In this document: positions 1 through 7,887 of the stretch, piece after piece | Layout of the letters: each line of letters opens with the position of its first letter | How positions within the stretch are numbered: position 1 is the first letter of the stretch | From: Flavobacterium sp. HJJ | GTDB taxonomy: Bacteria; Bacteroidota; Bacteroidia; Flavobacteriales; Flavobacteriaceae | Length of the DNA: 64,000 nucleotides | Direction of reading: 5' to 3' | Assembly (NCBI RefSeq): GCF_015351475.1 | Contig: NZ_JADKPR010000009.1 | Coordinates: forward strand, 62,001-126,000 | The notes under the pieces: model-generated | What the model saw: only the letters and a program-made list of their open reading frames with translations | What the model was told of the DNA's origin: nothing | Databases searched by the model: none | Made by a program: the position numbers and the translations under genes

Positions 1-772
1 TATCAATAGTGATCTCAACACCAAAACAAGCTGCATAAGCAATGGTCAAAACCCAAGTACGGTAATCTTTTACAGCCAACATAAAGGTATTTTCTTTATT
101 CGCTGTTTCTATTCCAAGTTCTTTATAGTTACCATTTGGCAAATCTTTGGTAAATCTGAAATATAAAAAAGCAAAAACCAATAACATCACTCCAGGAACA
201 ATCATGGCATATCTCCAGCTGTCCTCCTTAGTACACACTCCTAATCCCACAAATCCTGCTGCAATAAGAGGCATGGTAATATTAGCCAGACCAGCACCTG
301 CATTTCCAAATCCTCCTGCCGTAGCGTTGGCAGTTCCTTTAATGGACGGGGCAAACATTACCGAAGTATGAAACTGCGTGATAACAAAAGAAGCACCAAT
401 AACTCCAATAGCTAATCTAAAAAACAGGAAACTCTCATATGTTTGTGAAGTACCAATCAGTAAAACCGGTACGGAACAGATCACTAATAACCAAGTATAA
501 ATTATTCTTGGTCCAAATTTATCGACTAATCGGCCTATTAATAATCTGGCGATGATGGTTGCCGATACCGATGCAATTTGAATGTTACCTAATTGGTCTT
601 TTGTCAGGTGCAATTGCTCTTTGGCGATCGGCATAAGTGATGCCATACCAAACCATGCAAAAAAGCAAAAGAAAAATGTTAACCATGTAATGTGGAAGGT
701 ACGCATCTGAACTCCTTTTCCACTAAAAATGTTTAAACTCGAAAGCGGTTGATTTGTTGAAATTGAACTCAT
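1..772 (-). CDS. narK: Nitrate/nitrite transporter, MFS superfamily (NarK/NNP type), 3' end outside the window
   Basis: Inner-membrane nitrate or nitrite transporter. About 257 codons are visible; the C-terminal part lies beyond the left edge. I read an open frame from an ATG at 772 on the minus strand (MSSISTNQPLSSLN) with successive hydrophobic helices. The MFS motif A appears as LIGRLVDKFGPR after the second helix. The family signature of nitrate/nitrite porters is seen in TSVMFAPSIKGTANATAGG followed by GFGNAGAG. Nitrate porters carry a glycine-rich helix of this kind. No nitrate or nitrite reductase gene is visible, so direction and substrate preference are inferred from the family. The upstream region carries four ATACTTA-like repeats that may control it. 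Confidence 0.85.
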   Translation of the reverse strand, partial: MSSISTNQPLSSLNIFSGKGVQMRTFHITWLTFFFCFFAWFGMASLMPIAKEQLHLTKDQLGNIQIASVSATIIARLLIGRLVDKFGPRIIYTWLLVICSVPVLLIGTSQTYESFLFFRLAIGVIGASFVITQFHTSVMFAPSIKGTANATAGGFGNAGAGLANITMPLIAAGFVGLGVCTKEDSWRYAMIVPGVMLLVFAFLYFRFTKDLPNGNYKELGIETANKENTFMLAVKDYRTWVLTIAYAACFGVEITID

Positions 773-810
773 ATCAAAAAAATTTAATCGTTTAGTATTG
801 TTTATCTTTT

Positions 811-934
811 CTAAGTATCAAACTCACGTCTAAGTATTTTACTTATCTACAAGGCAAAATTAAAGGCTTTGTTTGGAACAAAAACTGCCAAAACGCAGTT
901 TTTCAAAAAAAATTAAGTATTTATACGTAAGTAT
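811..934 (-). promoter_or_regulatory. Repeated ATACTTA-type motifs upstream of the nitrate transporter
   Basis: On the plus strand CTAAGTAT occurs exactly at 811-818 and 830-837. TTAAGTAT lies at 913-920 and GTAAGTAT at 927-934, the last overlapping a TACGTA palindrome (924-929). Read toward narK these are ATACTTA(G/A/C). Four copies in 125 bp directly upstream of one transporter gene suggest binding sites for a regulator, which is not identified here. AT-rich chance repetition cannot be excluded. Confidence 0.35.
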
Positions 935-1006
935 ATTGATTTAAATAAATTTCAACAACCCCCTCAACAAATAAAAATGCAGATGGCAGATTTTAACAGG
1001 AGCGAT

Positions 1007-1142
1007 CAATCTCATTAAGTTAAGCTTTAATTCGCTCTCGCAAAGGCGCAAGGCCGCAAAGTTAAAATCGGGTTTCTTTGCGACTTTGCGAGAATTATTT
1101 TTAGACAAAGTGTAGTAAGAAGTCCTAAACTTAATGATATTG
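1007..1142. mobile_element. MITE-like palindromic element, copy 1 (136 bp)
   Basis: The left end CAATCTCATTAAGTTA (1007-1022) is the inverted counterpart of the right end, which finishes AACTTAATGATATTG (1128-1142). Between them is a second inverted repeat made of CTCGCAAAG/CTTTGCGAG arms with TTTGCG words. The same structure and internal words recur at 58498-58642, so this is a dispersed, non-coding, transposon-like repeat. The flanks share only CGAT, so no clean target duplication is seen at this copy. Confidence 0.7.
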
Positions 1143-1215
1143 CGCAAACGATAGCGAACTGAAGAAGCAATCCGTGTCAGTAAAGACAGCCAATCAAGTT
1201 AATTTTTCACAACAA

Positions 1216-1250
1216 AAAAAGCCACAAGAAATTCACTCTTGCAGCTTTTT
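1216..1250 (-). terminator. Bidirectional terminator-like hairpin
   Basis: Arms AAAAAGCCACAAGA and TCTTGCAGCTTTTT pair with two mismatches, with T-runs on both strands. It lies about 130 bp downstream of the broken SRPBCC gene, which reads leftward. There is no gene between 1143 and 1379. Confidence 0.45.
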
Positions 1251-1379
1251 GTATTTGTAAAGGTTATAATTATATATAATTTTTTGTTCCCTCATAAGTT
1301 ACAAACTTCAGAGAGTTGTTTATACAAATCATTTGCTCCTTTTTTTAATCTAGCCTTAAAAACTTGTTGCAAACCAAAA

Positions 1380-1901
1380 TTACAAATTGGTTTTCGCATA
1401 TGTAACTAAACCATCTAACCAATCTTGATGACCATTTATCATTGGATTGGGTTTTGCATTGGCTAAGTCTATAGCAGGCTTACCAATTTGACTTTCTTGA
1501 GTAAGGATGCGTACACGATTTCCAGATAAATCTTCGATTAACCAAGCATGGATAACGTCTAATCGGGTTTCGGAATCTCCCTCTGCCCAGCCGTGCCAAG
1601 CTAAACGAGCTGCCTCTCCTTTTACCAATGGCACAAACTCTGTAATTTGGGCTTCGATTGGAAATCCAAAAGTTTTAAATCGAAATCTAGCATTTGGATA
1701 CAACTCAGTGATTGCAGGTTCATCGAATTCAATATCACTTGAGTTTTGATAATATTTTGGCCAGATGAAGGGATTAACCAGTAACGATCAAATCTGATTT
1801 GTATTTAAGCCTTTTACAATAACTTCATTTGAACAGAAATTATCTGTACTGCCCGGTGTATATTGATTAGGGAAAACGATCGCATTTTGTTTCTCGTACA
1901 T
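1380..1901 (-). pseudogene. SRPBCC/START-type (polyketide cyclase-like) protein interrupted by an in-frame TGA
   Basis: Reading leftward from an ATG at 1901 gives one continuous frame of 174 codons. It begins MYEKQNAIVF and has a single TGA at 1790-1788 (codon 38). The text before and after the stop reads as one protein: NTNQI, stop, SLLVNPFIWPKYYQNSS. The pattern around 'FIWPKYYQN' and the later stretch GEAARLAWHGWAEG match SRPBCC-fold proteins of the polyketide cyclase/AHSA1 type, which bind small hydrophobic ligands. Homologues commonly have a Trp (TGG) at the stop position, so one G-to-A change would explain it. The 3' part could be translated from a later TTG (1703) but would lack the first strands of the fold. 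It is divergent from the HxlR regulator and is a plausible former target of it. Confidence 0.7.
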
Positions 1902-1946
1902 ATTTTTTTTACTTTAATCTATTGATTTATAATACTATTATTTTTA

Positions 1947-1990
1947 TAGTTGCGAAATTAGATAACTACCCATAACTTTGCAATAACTAT
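1947..1990 (+). promoter_or_regulatory. Promoter and possible operator of the HxlR regulator
   Basis: A Bacteroidota-type promoter is visible: TTG at 1950-1952, a 20-nt spacer, then TAACTTTG (TAnnTTTG) at 1973-1980, 32 nt before the start codon. It overlaps an inverted repeat, TAGTT (1947-1951) and AACTA (1964-1968), with a further AACTAT at 1985-1990. This is compatible with autoregulation by a dimeric winged-helix protein. Confidence 0.45.
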
Positions 1991-2012
1991 CATAAAGGAT
2001 AGGATAAAGGAT

Positions 2013-2372
2013 ATGGCAAAAGATATTGAATATAATGGAAAATTTTACCCCTGTACCGTGAGCTTAGCAATGGACTTAATTGGAGGCAAATGGAAAAGTG
2101 TCATTTTATATCATTTAATTGAAGGGGAAAAGAGATACAATGAATTACGAAAAGAAATACCGATTATAACGGAAATGATGCTTAGCATACAATTAAAACA
2201 GTTAGAAGAAAATAATTTAATAAACCGCAAAGTCACAGGAACTAAGCCGCCTTTAAAAGTAATTTATAACTTGACAGAATTTGGTAAAACCTTTATCCCA
2301 GCCCTTGAAAAGATTAATGAATGGGGACATACGGTTGTCACAAGTATCGAAAAAATAAATCCCTCAAGATAA
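2013..2372 (+). CDS. HxlR family winged-helix transcriptional regulator
   Basis: A 119-residue DNA-binding protein spanning nearly the whole HxlR domain. Recognisable features are the conserved Cys in FYPCTVSLAM near residue 14, the GGKWKSVILYHL helix, the RYNELRKEIP recognition region, MLSIQLKQLEENNLINR, and a beta wing ending VIYNLTEFGK. Members often sense electrophiles or oxidants through that Cys and repress a divergent gene. Here the divergent neighbour is the broken SRPBCC gene, so its target may be degrading. Start ATG at 2013 sits 32 nt after the TAACTTTG box. Confidence 0.9.
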   Translation: MAKDIEYNGKFYPCTVSLAMDLIGGKWKSVILYHLIEGEKRYNELRKEIPIITEMMLSIQLKQLEENNLINRKVTGTKPPLKVIYNLTEFGKTFIPALEKINEWGHTVVTSIEKINPSR

Positions 2373-2800
2373 TTCCCCGATTGGCGGATTGGCAATCCAC
2401 AAAGGCAAAGACAAGCTATCTAGTCAATCTTACTGCAAAAAATGATGCAAAATATAAATTATTTGAATTTAAATTCAATAGATAATGGAACGGATCGGAT
2501 TGAAAATCCATGTAATCTAGAGGTTTCCACGGTCATTTGGGCTGTTATTTCATTGCAAAACTCCAGAGCCGATAAACGGATTAAGGCTATGAAAGCAAAG
2601 TAGTACGCATCGTATTACTCATATAGTTTGTCATTCCGACGGAGGAGGAATCTCCGTTAGAAGCTCGACAAAGATTGGAGATTTTGATAGCGGAATTACT
2701 TGCGGGGATTCCTCCTCCGTCGGAATGACAAGCTTGCCGAATTGTTTAGCTTTAAAAAAAGTCATTTGCAGAAACGCGGAATGACAAATTTCACGGATGA
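2373..2800. repeat. Intergenic region with a long GTCATTCCG hairpin
   Basis: No gene is visible in these 428 bp. At 2628-2655 and 2704-2731 there is a 28-bp inverted repeat with one mismatch, beginning TTGTCATTCCGACGGAGG. A third fragment, GGAATGACAAATTTC, is at 2779-2793. The 5' half (2372-2600) contains short repeated GATTGG/CGGATT words and looks like decayed repeat DNA. The hairpin has no T-run, so it is not a standard terminator. It resembles dispersed palindromic repeats rather than a gene-specific signal. Confidence 0.7.
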
Positions 2801-3184
2801 TCACAAAACCAATTCTTCGAACAAGCGCTGAATCGTTTTGTCTAAATCATCACAGAAACCGGAATGCGGCCTTGAAGTTTGTATAGACGAGCTTCGGATA
2901 GCAGTTAACCAGCGAAAACGGGACGGAATATCAAACTCGCCGATAGGTCCTCCGGCTTTGCCTCCCTGGGCTATTTTTTGAAAAGATTCCAAATTCAATT
3001 CGAGTTGTTCAAGGTCAAAATCTTCAGAGAACAACAACAATTTAGTTTCATTGACTGAATAAAGCATTTTTATAAATTTTGCCTTTTTGCAAAACAGAAT
3101 AATGCCCACATTCAGGAATTCTTCACGCTCAACCCTTGGCACAACGCGAACAACGGCATACTCATATAAGTTTTTCTCTTGCAT
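2801..3184 (-). CDS. DUF3037 family protein
   Basis: A 127-residue cytoplasmic protein of unknown function. The family is recognised from the N-terminal strand YEYAVVRVVPRVEREEFLNV followed by GIILFCKKAKF, and the C-terminal SRFRWLTAIRSSSIQTSRPH with the last helix LDKTIQRLFEEL. The ATG overlaps the end of the HipA-like kinase gene by 23 bp, so the two are translationally linked and co-transcribed. DUF3037 genes are commonly found next to HipA_2-type kinases, so it may be a partner, substrate or regulator. No DNA-binding motif is visible, so calling it an antitoxin would be speculation. Confidence 0.85.
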   Translation of the reverse strand: MQEKNLYEYAVVRVVPRVEREEFLNVGIILFCKKAKFIKMLYSVNETKLLLFSEDFDLEQLELNLESFQKIAQGGKAGGPIGEFDIPSRFRWLTAIRSSSIQTSRPHSGFCDDLDKTIQRLFEELVL

Positions 3185-3956
3185 TTTCGGCTTCGTTTAT
3201 AAAGATTTCTGAATGATTCAATCTAGTCCATAAAAACTGAAAATATACGCCTCTAATTTCGTCTGGAGTCTGTTCACTGTCTTCCCAATGGAGCCAGTCT
3301 TCTGGAATATAATTAACAATATCCTGCAGGATTTCTTTGGTGAGCAGTTTTTTAAAAGCATCATCTGTTTCTTTCAACAGACTTGCTTCCGGCAGTAAAA
3401 CATGATCTTTTATTAATGCAAAAGGACTTTTGGCATGCGTTTCCCAGCTGTTCCAGGAGTGATGAAAATACAAGGACGCACCGTGATCAATAAGCCATAA
3501 TTCTTTGTGCCAGATAAGCATATTAGTATTTCTGAAAGTACGGTCAACATTGGTAATAAAAGCATCCAGCCAAACAATCTGCGAAGCTAAATCCGCAGGA
3601 AGTTTTGTCACCACGGGATCAAAAGTAATCGCTCCAGATAAAAAATGCAAAGCCAGATTCAGCCCCTGACTGCCCTGAAGCAGATCCTGAATTTCCTCAT
3701 CGGCTTCGGTACGTCCAAAAGCTTCATCAAGGTTAGCAAACACCAATTCGGGCATTTTGAGGTTTAAGACTCTTGCGATTTCTCCGCCAATTAATTCGGC
3801 GATTAGGGCTTTTACACCATGCCCGGCACCTCTGAATTTTAAAACATATTTAAAATCATCATCGGCTTCGGCAAGAGCCGGCAGTGAACCGCCTTCCCGC
3901 AGCGGTGAAATGTAACGCGTAACATTTACTGTTCTTAATTCAAGTGGTTTTCTCAT
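3162..3956 (-). CDS. HipA-like kinase (HipA_2 family)
   Basis: A 264-residue protein with the small-lobe and catalytic motifs of the HipA/PI3K-like kinase fold. A candidate ATP-binding lysine lies in YVLKFRGAGHG (K40). A catalytic-loop-like TNVDRTFRNTN carries D138 and N143/N145, and a metal-binding DHG triplet (D157) follows in LWLIDHGASLYF. It is much shorter than E. coli HipA (about 440 residues) and lacks the HipA N-terminal domain. There is no upstream HipB-type helix-turn-helix gene; the partner is the overlapping DUF3037 gene. Kinase activity is inferred from the motifs; the substrate is unknown. Confidence 0.8.
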   Translation of the reverse strand: MRKPLELRTVNVTRYISPLREGGSLPALAEADDDFKYVLKFRGAGHGVKALIAELIGGEIARVLNLKMPELVFANLDEAFGRTEADEEIQDLLQGSQGLNLALHFLSGAITFDPVVTKLPADLASQIVWLDAFITNVDRTFRNTNMLIWHKELWLIDHGASLYFHHSWNSWETHAKSPFALIKDHVLLPEASLLKETDDAFKKLLTKEILQDIVNYIPEDWLHWEDSEQTPDEIRGVYFQFLWTRLNHSEIFINEAENAREKLI

Positions 3957-4001
3957 AATTCAATTCATGAACTACAAACTTACAAATAACAATTTTCTTT
4001 T

Positions 4002-4323
4002 ATATGACTATCCTTAACTAATCACGGCATTCGCTTTTAAAAGTTTCTGACACTAATTACACTAATCTGCACGAATTAAGATTGCTGTTTAATTACATAA
4101 AATATTCGAAACTGTAAAAAGTTGTAAAATTTGATTTCATTTTTGATAAGAATTAGTGTTAATTGGTGAAATTCGTGTTTATCTTTTTTTAAATGCGAAT
4201 GCCGTGTTAACTAATACCAAACAGATCGAATTAACCGCAGATTAAAAAAATAATGAAATCTGTGAGAATCTGTGTAATCAGCGGCGAAAAAAAAATACAT
4301 GTATTATTTTTGGACAGTCATAT
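4002..4323. mobile_element. Outer palindromic element, copy A, interrupted by a second element
   Basis: The ends are ATATGACTATCC (4002-4013) and GGACAGTCATAT (4312-4323), an imperfect terminal inverted repeat. Inside are arms of the 'CCGCAGATTA ... TAATCAGCGG' type (about 4235-4285). The same element, uninterrupted, is at 16794-16944. Copy A is split by the 184-bp element at 4023-4206. It is non-coding, with no transposase nearby. Confidence 0.7.
4023..4206. mobile_element. Inserted MITE-like element with perfect TIRs and target duplication (184 bp)
   Basis: The ends are CACGGCATTCGC (4023-4034) and GCGAATGCCGTG (4195-4206), a perfect 12-bp inverted repeat that extends to about 20 bp with one mismatch. 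TTAACTAAT occurs immediately on both sides (4014-4022 and 4207-4215), which is what a transposition-generated 9-bp duplication looks like. The interior is AT-rich and non-coding, with repeated CACTAATT/CACGAATT words. A degenerate relative of one end may lie at 58379-58445. Confidence 0.75.
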
Positions 4324-4455
4324 TCTTTTAAAATACTATGCAGTAAAGAAACTAAGATTTTAAGATTTAATTAAATTATCAAAATCATTAGACAATTAAA
4401 CCAATTAGACCTTCTATTAAACGATTTTCTCCCCCTTAGCATTCTTCAAAAAACT

Positions 4456-4463
4456 TATATTTG
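4456..4463 (+). promoter_or_regulatory. -7 box of the GH42 gene
   Basis: TATATTTG matches the Bacteroidota TAnnTTTG element and lies 28 nt upstream of the ATG at 4492. No clear TTG -33 element is seen at the usual spacing. Confidence 0.4.
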
Positions 4464-4491
4464 TAATCCATACACTTCTAAATATTTTCTT

Positions 4492-6594
4492 ATGAAATAT
4501 AAATTCACAGCATTGTATCAGCAATACTTTCTGGCTTTAGTGCTTCTTTTAGGTACTAATTCATTTGCACAAAAATTAGAAAAATTCTTTCCTGCAAAAG
4601 ATTTAACTTCTGTGGGAGTTTACTATTATCCTGAACATTGGGATCCTTCGCAATGGGAGCGTGACTTTCAAAACATGGAAAAAATGGGTTTTGAATTCAC
4701 TCATTTTGGAGAATTCGCCTGGGCGCAACTGGAGCCGGAAGAAGGAAAATACGATTTCAAATGGCTCGATAAGTCATTGGAACTGGCCGAAAAATATCAC
4801 CTGAAAGTTGTTATGTGTACTTCGACCGCGACACCTCCTGTATGGCTTGTCCGCAAACATCCTGAAGTGCTTGCTACTAATGAAGACGGTACCAAAATGG
4901 ATCATGGCACACGCCAGCATGCCACTTTCTCCAGTAATTACTACCGCTCTTATTCGATGAAAATGATTGCTGAACTCGCCAAAAGATATGGTAATGACAA
5001 ACGTATTATGGGCTGGCAGATTGATAATGAACCACGCCGTTTTCTGGATTATGGAAAAGATGCTCCGCAGCGCTATCGTGACTGGCTGAAAGACAAATAC
5101 AAAACTATTGGTACGCTTAACGAAGCATGGGGCAACAATTTCTGGAGCGGCACTTACAGCAGTTTTGACGAAATCAATATTCCGCTGCATTCAGTGTGGG
5201 GAATGAATCTGCACTCTCAGCTTGATCATTACCGTTTTGCCGACAATGAAACGGCAACCTTCTTGGACGACCAGGCCAAAGAAATCCGTAAATTCTCAAA
5301 TCCAAATCAATGGATTACTTCCAATTATATTCCAATGTATGATGTGGGTTATGTAGGACAGAGCAAAGAACTTGATTTTGTCAGCTACACCCGATACATG
5401 GTTTATGGCAGCGATCTTGGCATTGGCCCAAAAGGCTTTCGCGTAGGAGAATATTCCAGAATCCCGATGTCTAATGATTTTTTCCGTCCGCTGAAAGGCG
5501 CTTACGGCGTGATGGAACTGCAGCCAGGACAGGTAAACTGGGGAAGCATTAATCCGCAGCCATTACCTGGAGCAATACGCATGTGGCTGTGGCATGTATT
5601 CGCAGGCGGAAGCAAATTTACCTGTACCTACCGTTTTCGTGCACCTTTATACGGCTACGAGCAGTATCATTACGGAATCGTAGGAACGGACGGTGTTACT
5701 CCTACTACCGGCGGATTGGAATTTAGCCAGTTTATCAAAGACATCAATACGCTCCGCAAAAAATATGATGCCAAAGCGCAATTACCAAAAGCTTATCTGC
5801 AGCGCAAAACCGGAATTTTATTCAATGCTGATAATGTAATGGGAATTGAATTAAACAGACAGACCAATCAATGGAATACAATAGGCCATTTTACAAAATA
5901 CTATAAAGCCGTAAAATCGTTTGGAGCTCCTGTAGATTTTGTACGTGACACTACTAATTTTTCAAATTATCCTGTATTAATTGTCCCTGCCTATCAAATG
6001 ATTGACCAGCAGATGATTGACAAACTGACTGCGTATGCACAAAATGGCGGAAACTTAGTATTAAGCTGCCGTACAGGAATCCAAAACCGAAAAGGACACC
6101 TTTGGGAAGCTAAATTTTATCAGCCGATGTGGAATTTAATTGGTTCTGAAATTGAATCTTATGATCTATTAATGCCACAATCTCCTGATAAAATCAAATT
6201 CAACAATCAGGAATTTGAATGGACAAGCTGGGGCGATTTACTGAAACCTAATAAAGGAACAGAAGTATGGGGAACTTTTCAGGGTGACTTTTATGCCGGA
6301 ACACCGGCAGTTACTTCTCGTAAATTAGGCAAAGGAACTGTGACTTATATTGGTGTTGATTCAAAAAAAGGAGATCTTGAAAAACAAGTTTTAACTAAAT
6401 TGTATCAGCAGCAGAACATTCCGATTGAAAATTACCCAGAAGGTGTAACGACAGAATACCGCGATGGTTTTGGAATTGCAGTCAATTATTCTGACAAGGT
6501 GTATGAAATGAAACTCCCAGCCAATGCTGAAATAATCATTGGAACACCATCAATGAAAACTGCCGATGTATTGGTCTGGAAATATAAAAACTAG
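4492..6594 (+). CDS. Secreted beta-galactosidase, glycoside hydrolase family 42
   Basis: A 700-residue enzyme predicted to hydrolyse terminal beta-galactosides. The N-terminal signal peptide ends around TNSFAQ (residue 27), so it is exported to the periplasm or surface. The catalytic TIM barrel starts VGVYYYPEHWDPSQWERD. The acid/base Glu is E180 in GWQIDNEP, and the likely nucleophile is E342 in GVMELQPGQVNW. The trimerisation-like beta-galactosidase domain (VDFVRDTTNFSNYPVLIVPAYQM) and a short C-terminal beta domain follow, giving normal family length. It stands alone, with no SusCD pair or other carbohydrate enzyme beside it, so the natural substrate (galactan, oligosaccharide or plant glycan) cannot be told from context. 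Confidence 0.92.
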   Translation: MKYKFTALYQQYFLALVLLLGTNSFAQKLEKFFPAKDLTSVGVYYYPEHWDPSQWERDFQNMEKMGFEFTHFGEFAWAQLEPEEGKYDFKWLDKSLELAEKYHLKVVMCTSTATPPVWLVRKHPEVLATNEDGTKMDHGTRQHATFSSNYYRSYSMKMIAELAKRYGNDKRIMGWQIDNEPRRFLDYGKDAPQRYRDWLKDKYKTIGTLNEAWGNNFWSGTYSSFDEINIPLHSVWGMNLHSQLDHYRFADNETATFLDDQAKEIRKFSNPNQWITSNYIPMYDVGYVGQSKELDFVSYTRYMVYGSDLGIGPKGFRVGEYSRIPMSNDFFRPLKGAYGVMELQPGQVNWGSINPQPLPGAIRMWLWHVFAGGSKFTCTYRFRAPLYGYEQYHYGIVGTDGVTPTTGGLEFSQFIKDINTLRKKYDAKAQLPKAYLQRKTGILFNADNVMGIELNRQTNQWNTIGHFTKYYKAVKSFGAPVDFVRDTTNFSNYPVLIVPAYQMIDQQMIDKLTAYAQNGGNLVLSCRTGIQNRKGHLWEAKFYQPMWNLIGSEIESYDLLMPQSPDKIKFNNQEFEWTSWGDLLKPNKGTEVWGTFQGDFYAGTPAVTSRKLGKGTVTYIGVDSKKGDLEKQVLTKLYQQQNIPIENYPEGVTTEYRDGFGIAVNYSDKVYEMKLPANAEIIIGTPSMKTADVLVWKYKN

Positions 6595-6605
6595 TTAAAA
6601 AAATT

Positions 6606-6651
6606 AACCATTAAGATATTAAGAATCATTAAGCTTAATATCTTAATGGTT
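6606..6651. terminator. Perfect 18-bp inverted repeat between convergent genes
   Basis: AACCATTAAGATATTAAG (6606-6623) is exactly complementary to 6634-6651 across a 10-nt loop. It lies between the GH42 gene and the convergent lipoprotein gene. It is AT-rich with only short T-runs, so it may be a weak bidirectional terminator or a dispersed 'TTAAGATATTAAG' repeat. Confidence 0.55.
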
Positions 6652-6660
6652 TAAAAAGAA

Positions 6661-7092
6661 TCATTTTCCGAATTGGCTCTTATCTATTGGTTCAAATAAA
6701 AAATTGGAATCTTTAAACTCCAATGTTCCTTTTACATAGAAAGGTATGGTCATATAAGTAGAAATTAATCCCGTTCCTAATTTTAATTTCTGATTGCGCT
6801 GCAGTAAAACAAAAGGAGCTCTTTTTATATCGCCGCCATACGATCTGTAACAAAAATCACCCCGCAAAGTATCACCAATCCTGTTCCCTCTAACGGCTCC
6901 TGAATCTTTCCCCAAAAGACCGTATCGGATTTCATATTCTCCATAAAATGTATTTTCTGTAAATACCATTGACAGAAAAGCTGTTGAATCTCCTTTTGAA
7001 GCTTTGTAAAATTTTCTAAAAGTTTTGTTCTGCTTTTTATTACAGCTATGCAGTAAAAAAATCACAGCAGTTATAAAAAACAGCTTCTTCAT
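6661..7092 (-). CDS. Small predicted lipoprotein of unknown function
   Basis: A 143-residue protein beginning MKKLFFITAVIFLLHSCNK, a type II signal peptide with Cys after LLHS. This makes the ATG at 7092 more likely than the in-frame ATG 21 nt earlier. The mature part contains repeated beta-strand-like stretches (FYGEYEIRYGLLGKDSGAVRG, DTLRGDFCYRSYGG) typical of small lipid-anchored barrels or sandwich proteins seen in flavobacteria. No family is recognised with certainty. It is convergent with the GH42 gene. Confidence 0.7.
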   Translation of the reverse strand: MKKLFFITAVIFLLHSCNKKQNKTFRKFYKASKGDSTAFLSMVFTENTFYGEYEIRYGLLGKDSGAVRGNRIGDTLRGDFCYRSYGGDIKRAPFVLLQRNQKLKLGTGLISTYMTIPFYVKGTLEFKDSNFLFEPIDKSQFGK

Positions 7093-7498
7093 TATGTTTC
7101 TTTTTGTATCCATTTATTTCAAATGCAATTGACAGGACAAAGATAAAATATCAAAATGCAAGCCAGAACTGTTTTTTATAATTTTCAATAACTTCTTTCG
7201 AAAAATTAAGCACTCCTAGAATCACCAGTTAAAAAAAAAAAATGAGAACTCTCCATTGAAAAATAATTAGCCGCGATTCATACAATTAAAATTAATTTCA
7301 AACAAAAGCATCTTGCTTGAATTTAACAAGGGGTCATACCAGAATTTTAAGTATTATTTTCAAGATCACCCCTGTTTTCAGCAGGGTATCATTCTCAAAA
7401 AACATCTCAATTTTCAGCCTCTAATTATTGCATACATAAATAGTCAAAATTCTGTTAAAACCTTTGATTTTACTGGACTTTCCCATAAATTTACCAAC

Positions 7499-7816
7499 AT
7501 GAAAACAGCACGCAAAATAGCATTTTATACCGTTTGCTTACTGCTTACCCTTACTTGGGCAGCGCCGTCTGTTTCTACTATTATAAAAACAGCTTCCGAA
7601 AAGAAAGCTTCTGATAAAAAAGAAGCAGTGCCTGAAGGAAAATCAGAAGTGGAAGAAAAAACATTCGAAATAGTTTTAGACTTCCCAGCAACTTTCAGCT
7701 TTCCTTTTCACATTATACCTTCGACTGAACTGCACTTTAGCAAAGTGGATGCCATACCACAATCAGTAATTTTGGATTTAACAAATCCACCACCTGAATT
7801 TTATTTAACTGCCTAA
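7499..7816 (+). CDS. Small exported protein of unknown function
   Basis: A 105-residue ORF starting MKTARKIAFYTVCLLLTLTW, a signal peptide or membrane anchor. This start is preferred over an upstream ATG whose extra 62 residues look non-coding. The mature region is a Lys/Glu-rich linker (EKKASDKKEAVPEGKSEVEE) then a hydrophobic, Pro-containing segment ending NPPPEFYLTA. It lies 71 bp before another small exported protein and may share its transcript. I recognise no family. Confidence 0.5.
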   Translation: MKTARKIAFYTVCLLLTLTWAAPSVSTIIKTASEKKASDKKEAVPEGKSEVEEKTFEIVLDFPATFSFPFHIIPSTELHFSKVDAIPQSVILDLTNPPPEFYLTA

Positions 7817-7887
7817 AATCAGCTATTCGAAACCTGTAAGGTTTGGAACAGACTTTTATACAATTAAATTTAAATTCAAACATACAT

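Noticed and set aside
941-1147. 68-codon open frame on the minus strand
   Set aside because: It lies inside the palindromic MITE-like element and has no coding character.
2013-3956. HxlR regulator plus HipA-like/DUF3037 genes considered as one toxin-antitoxin or defence island
   Set aside because: They are separated by 428 bp of repeat DNA, convergently oriented, and the HxlR regulator has its own divergent neighbour. Nothing ties them functionally.
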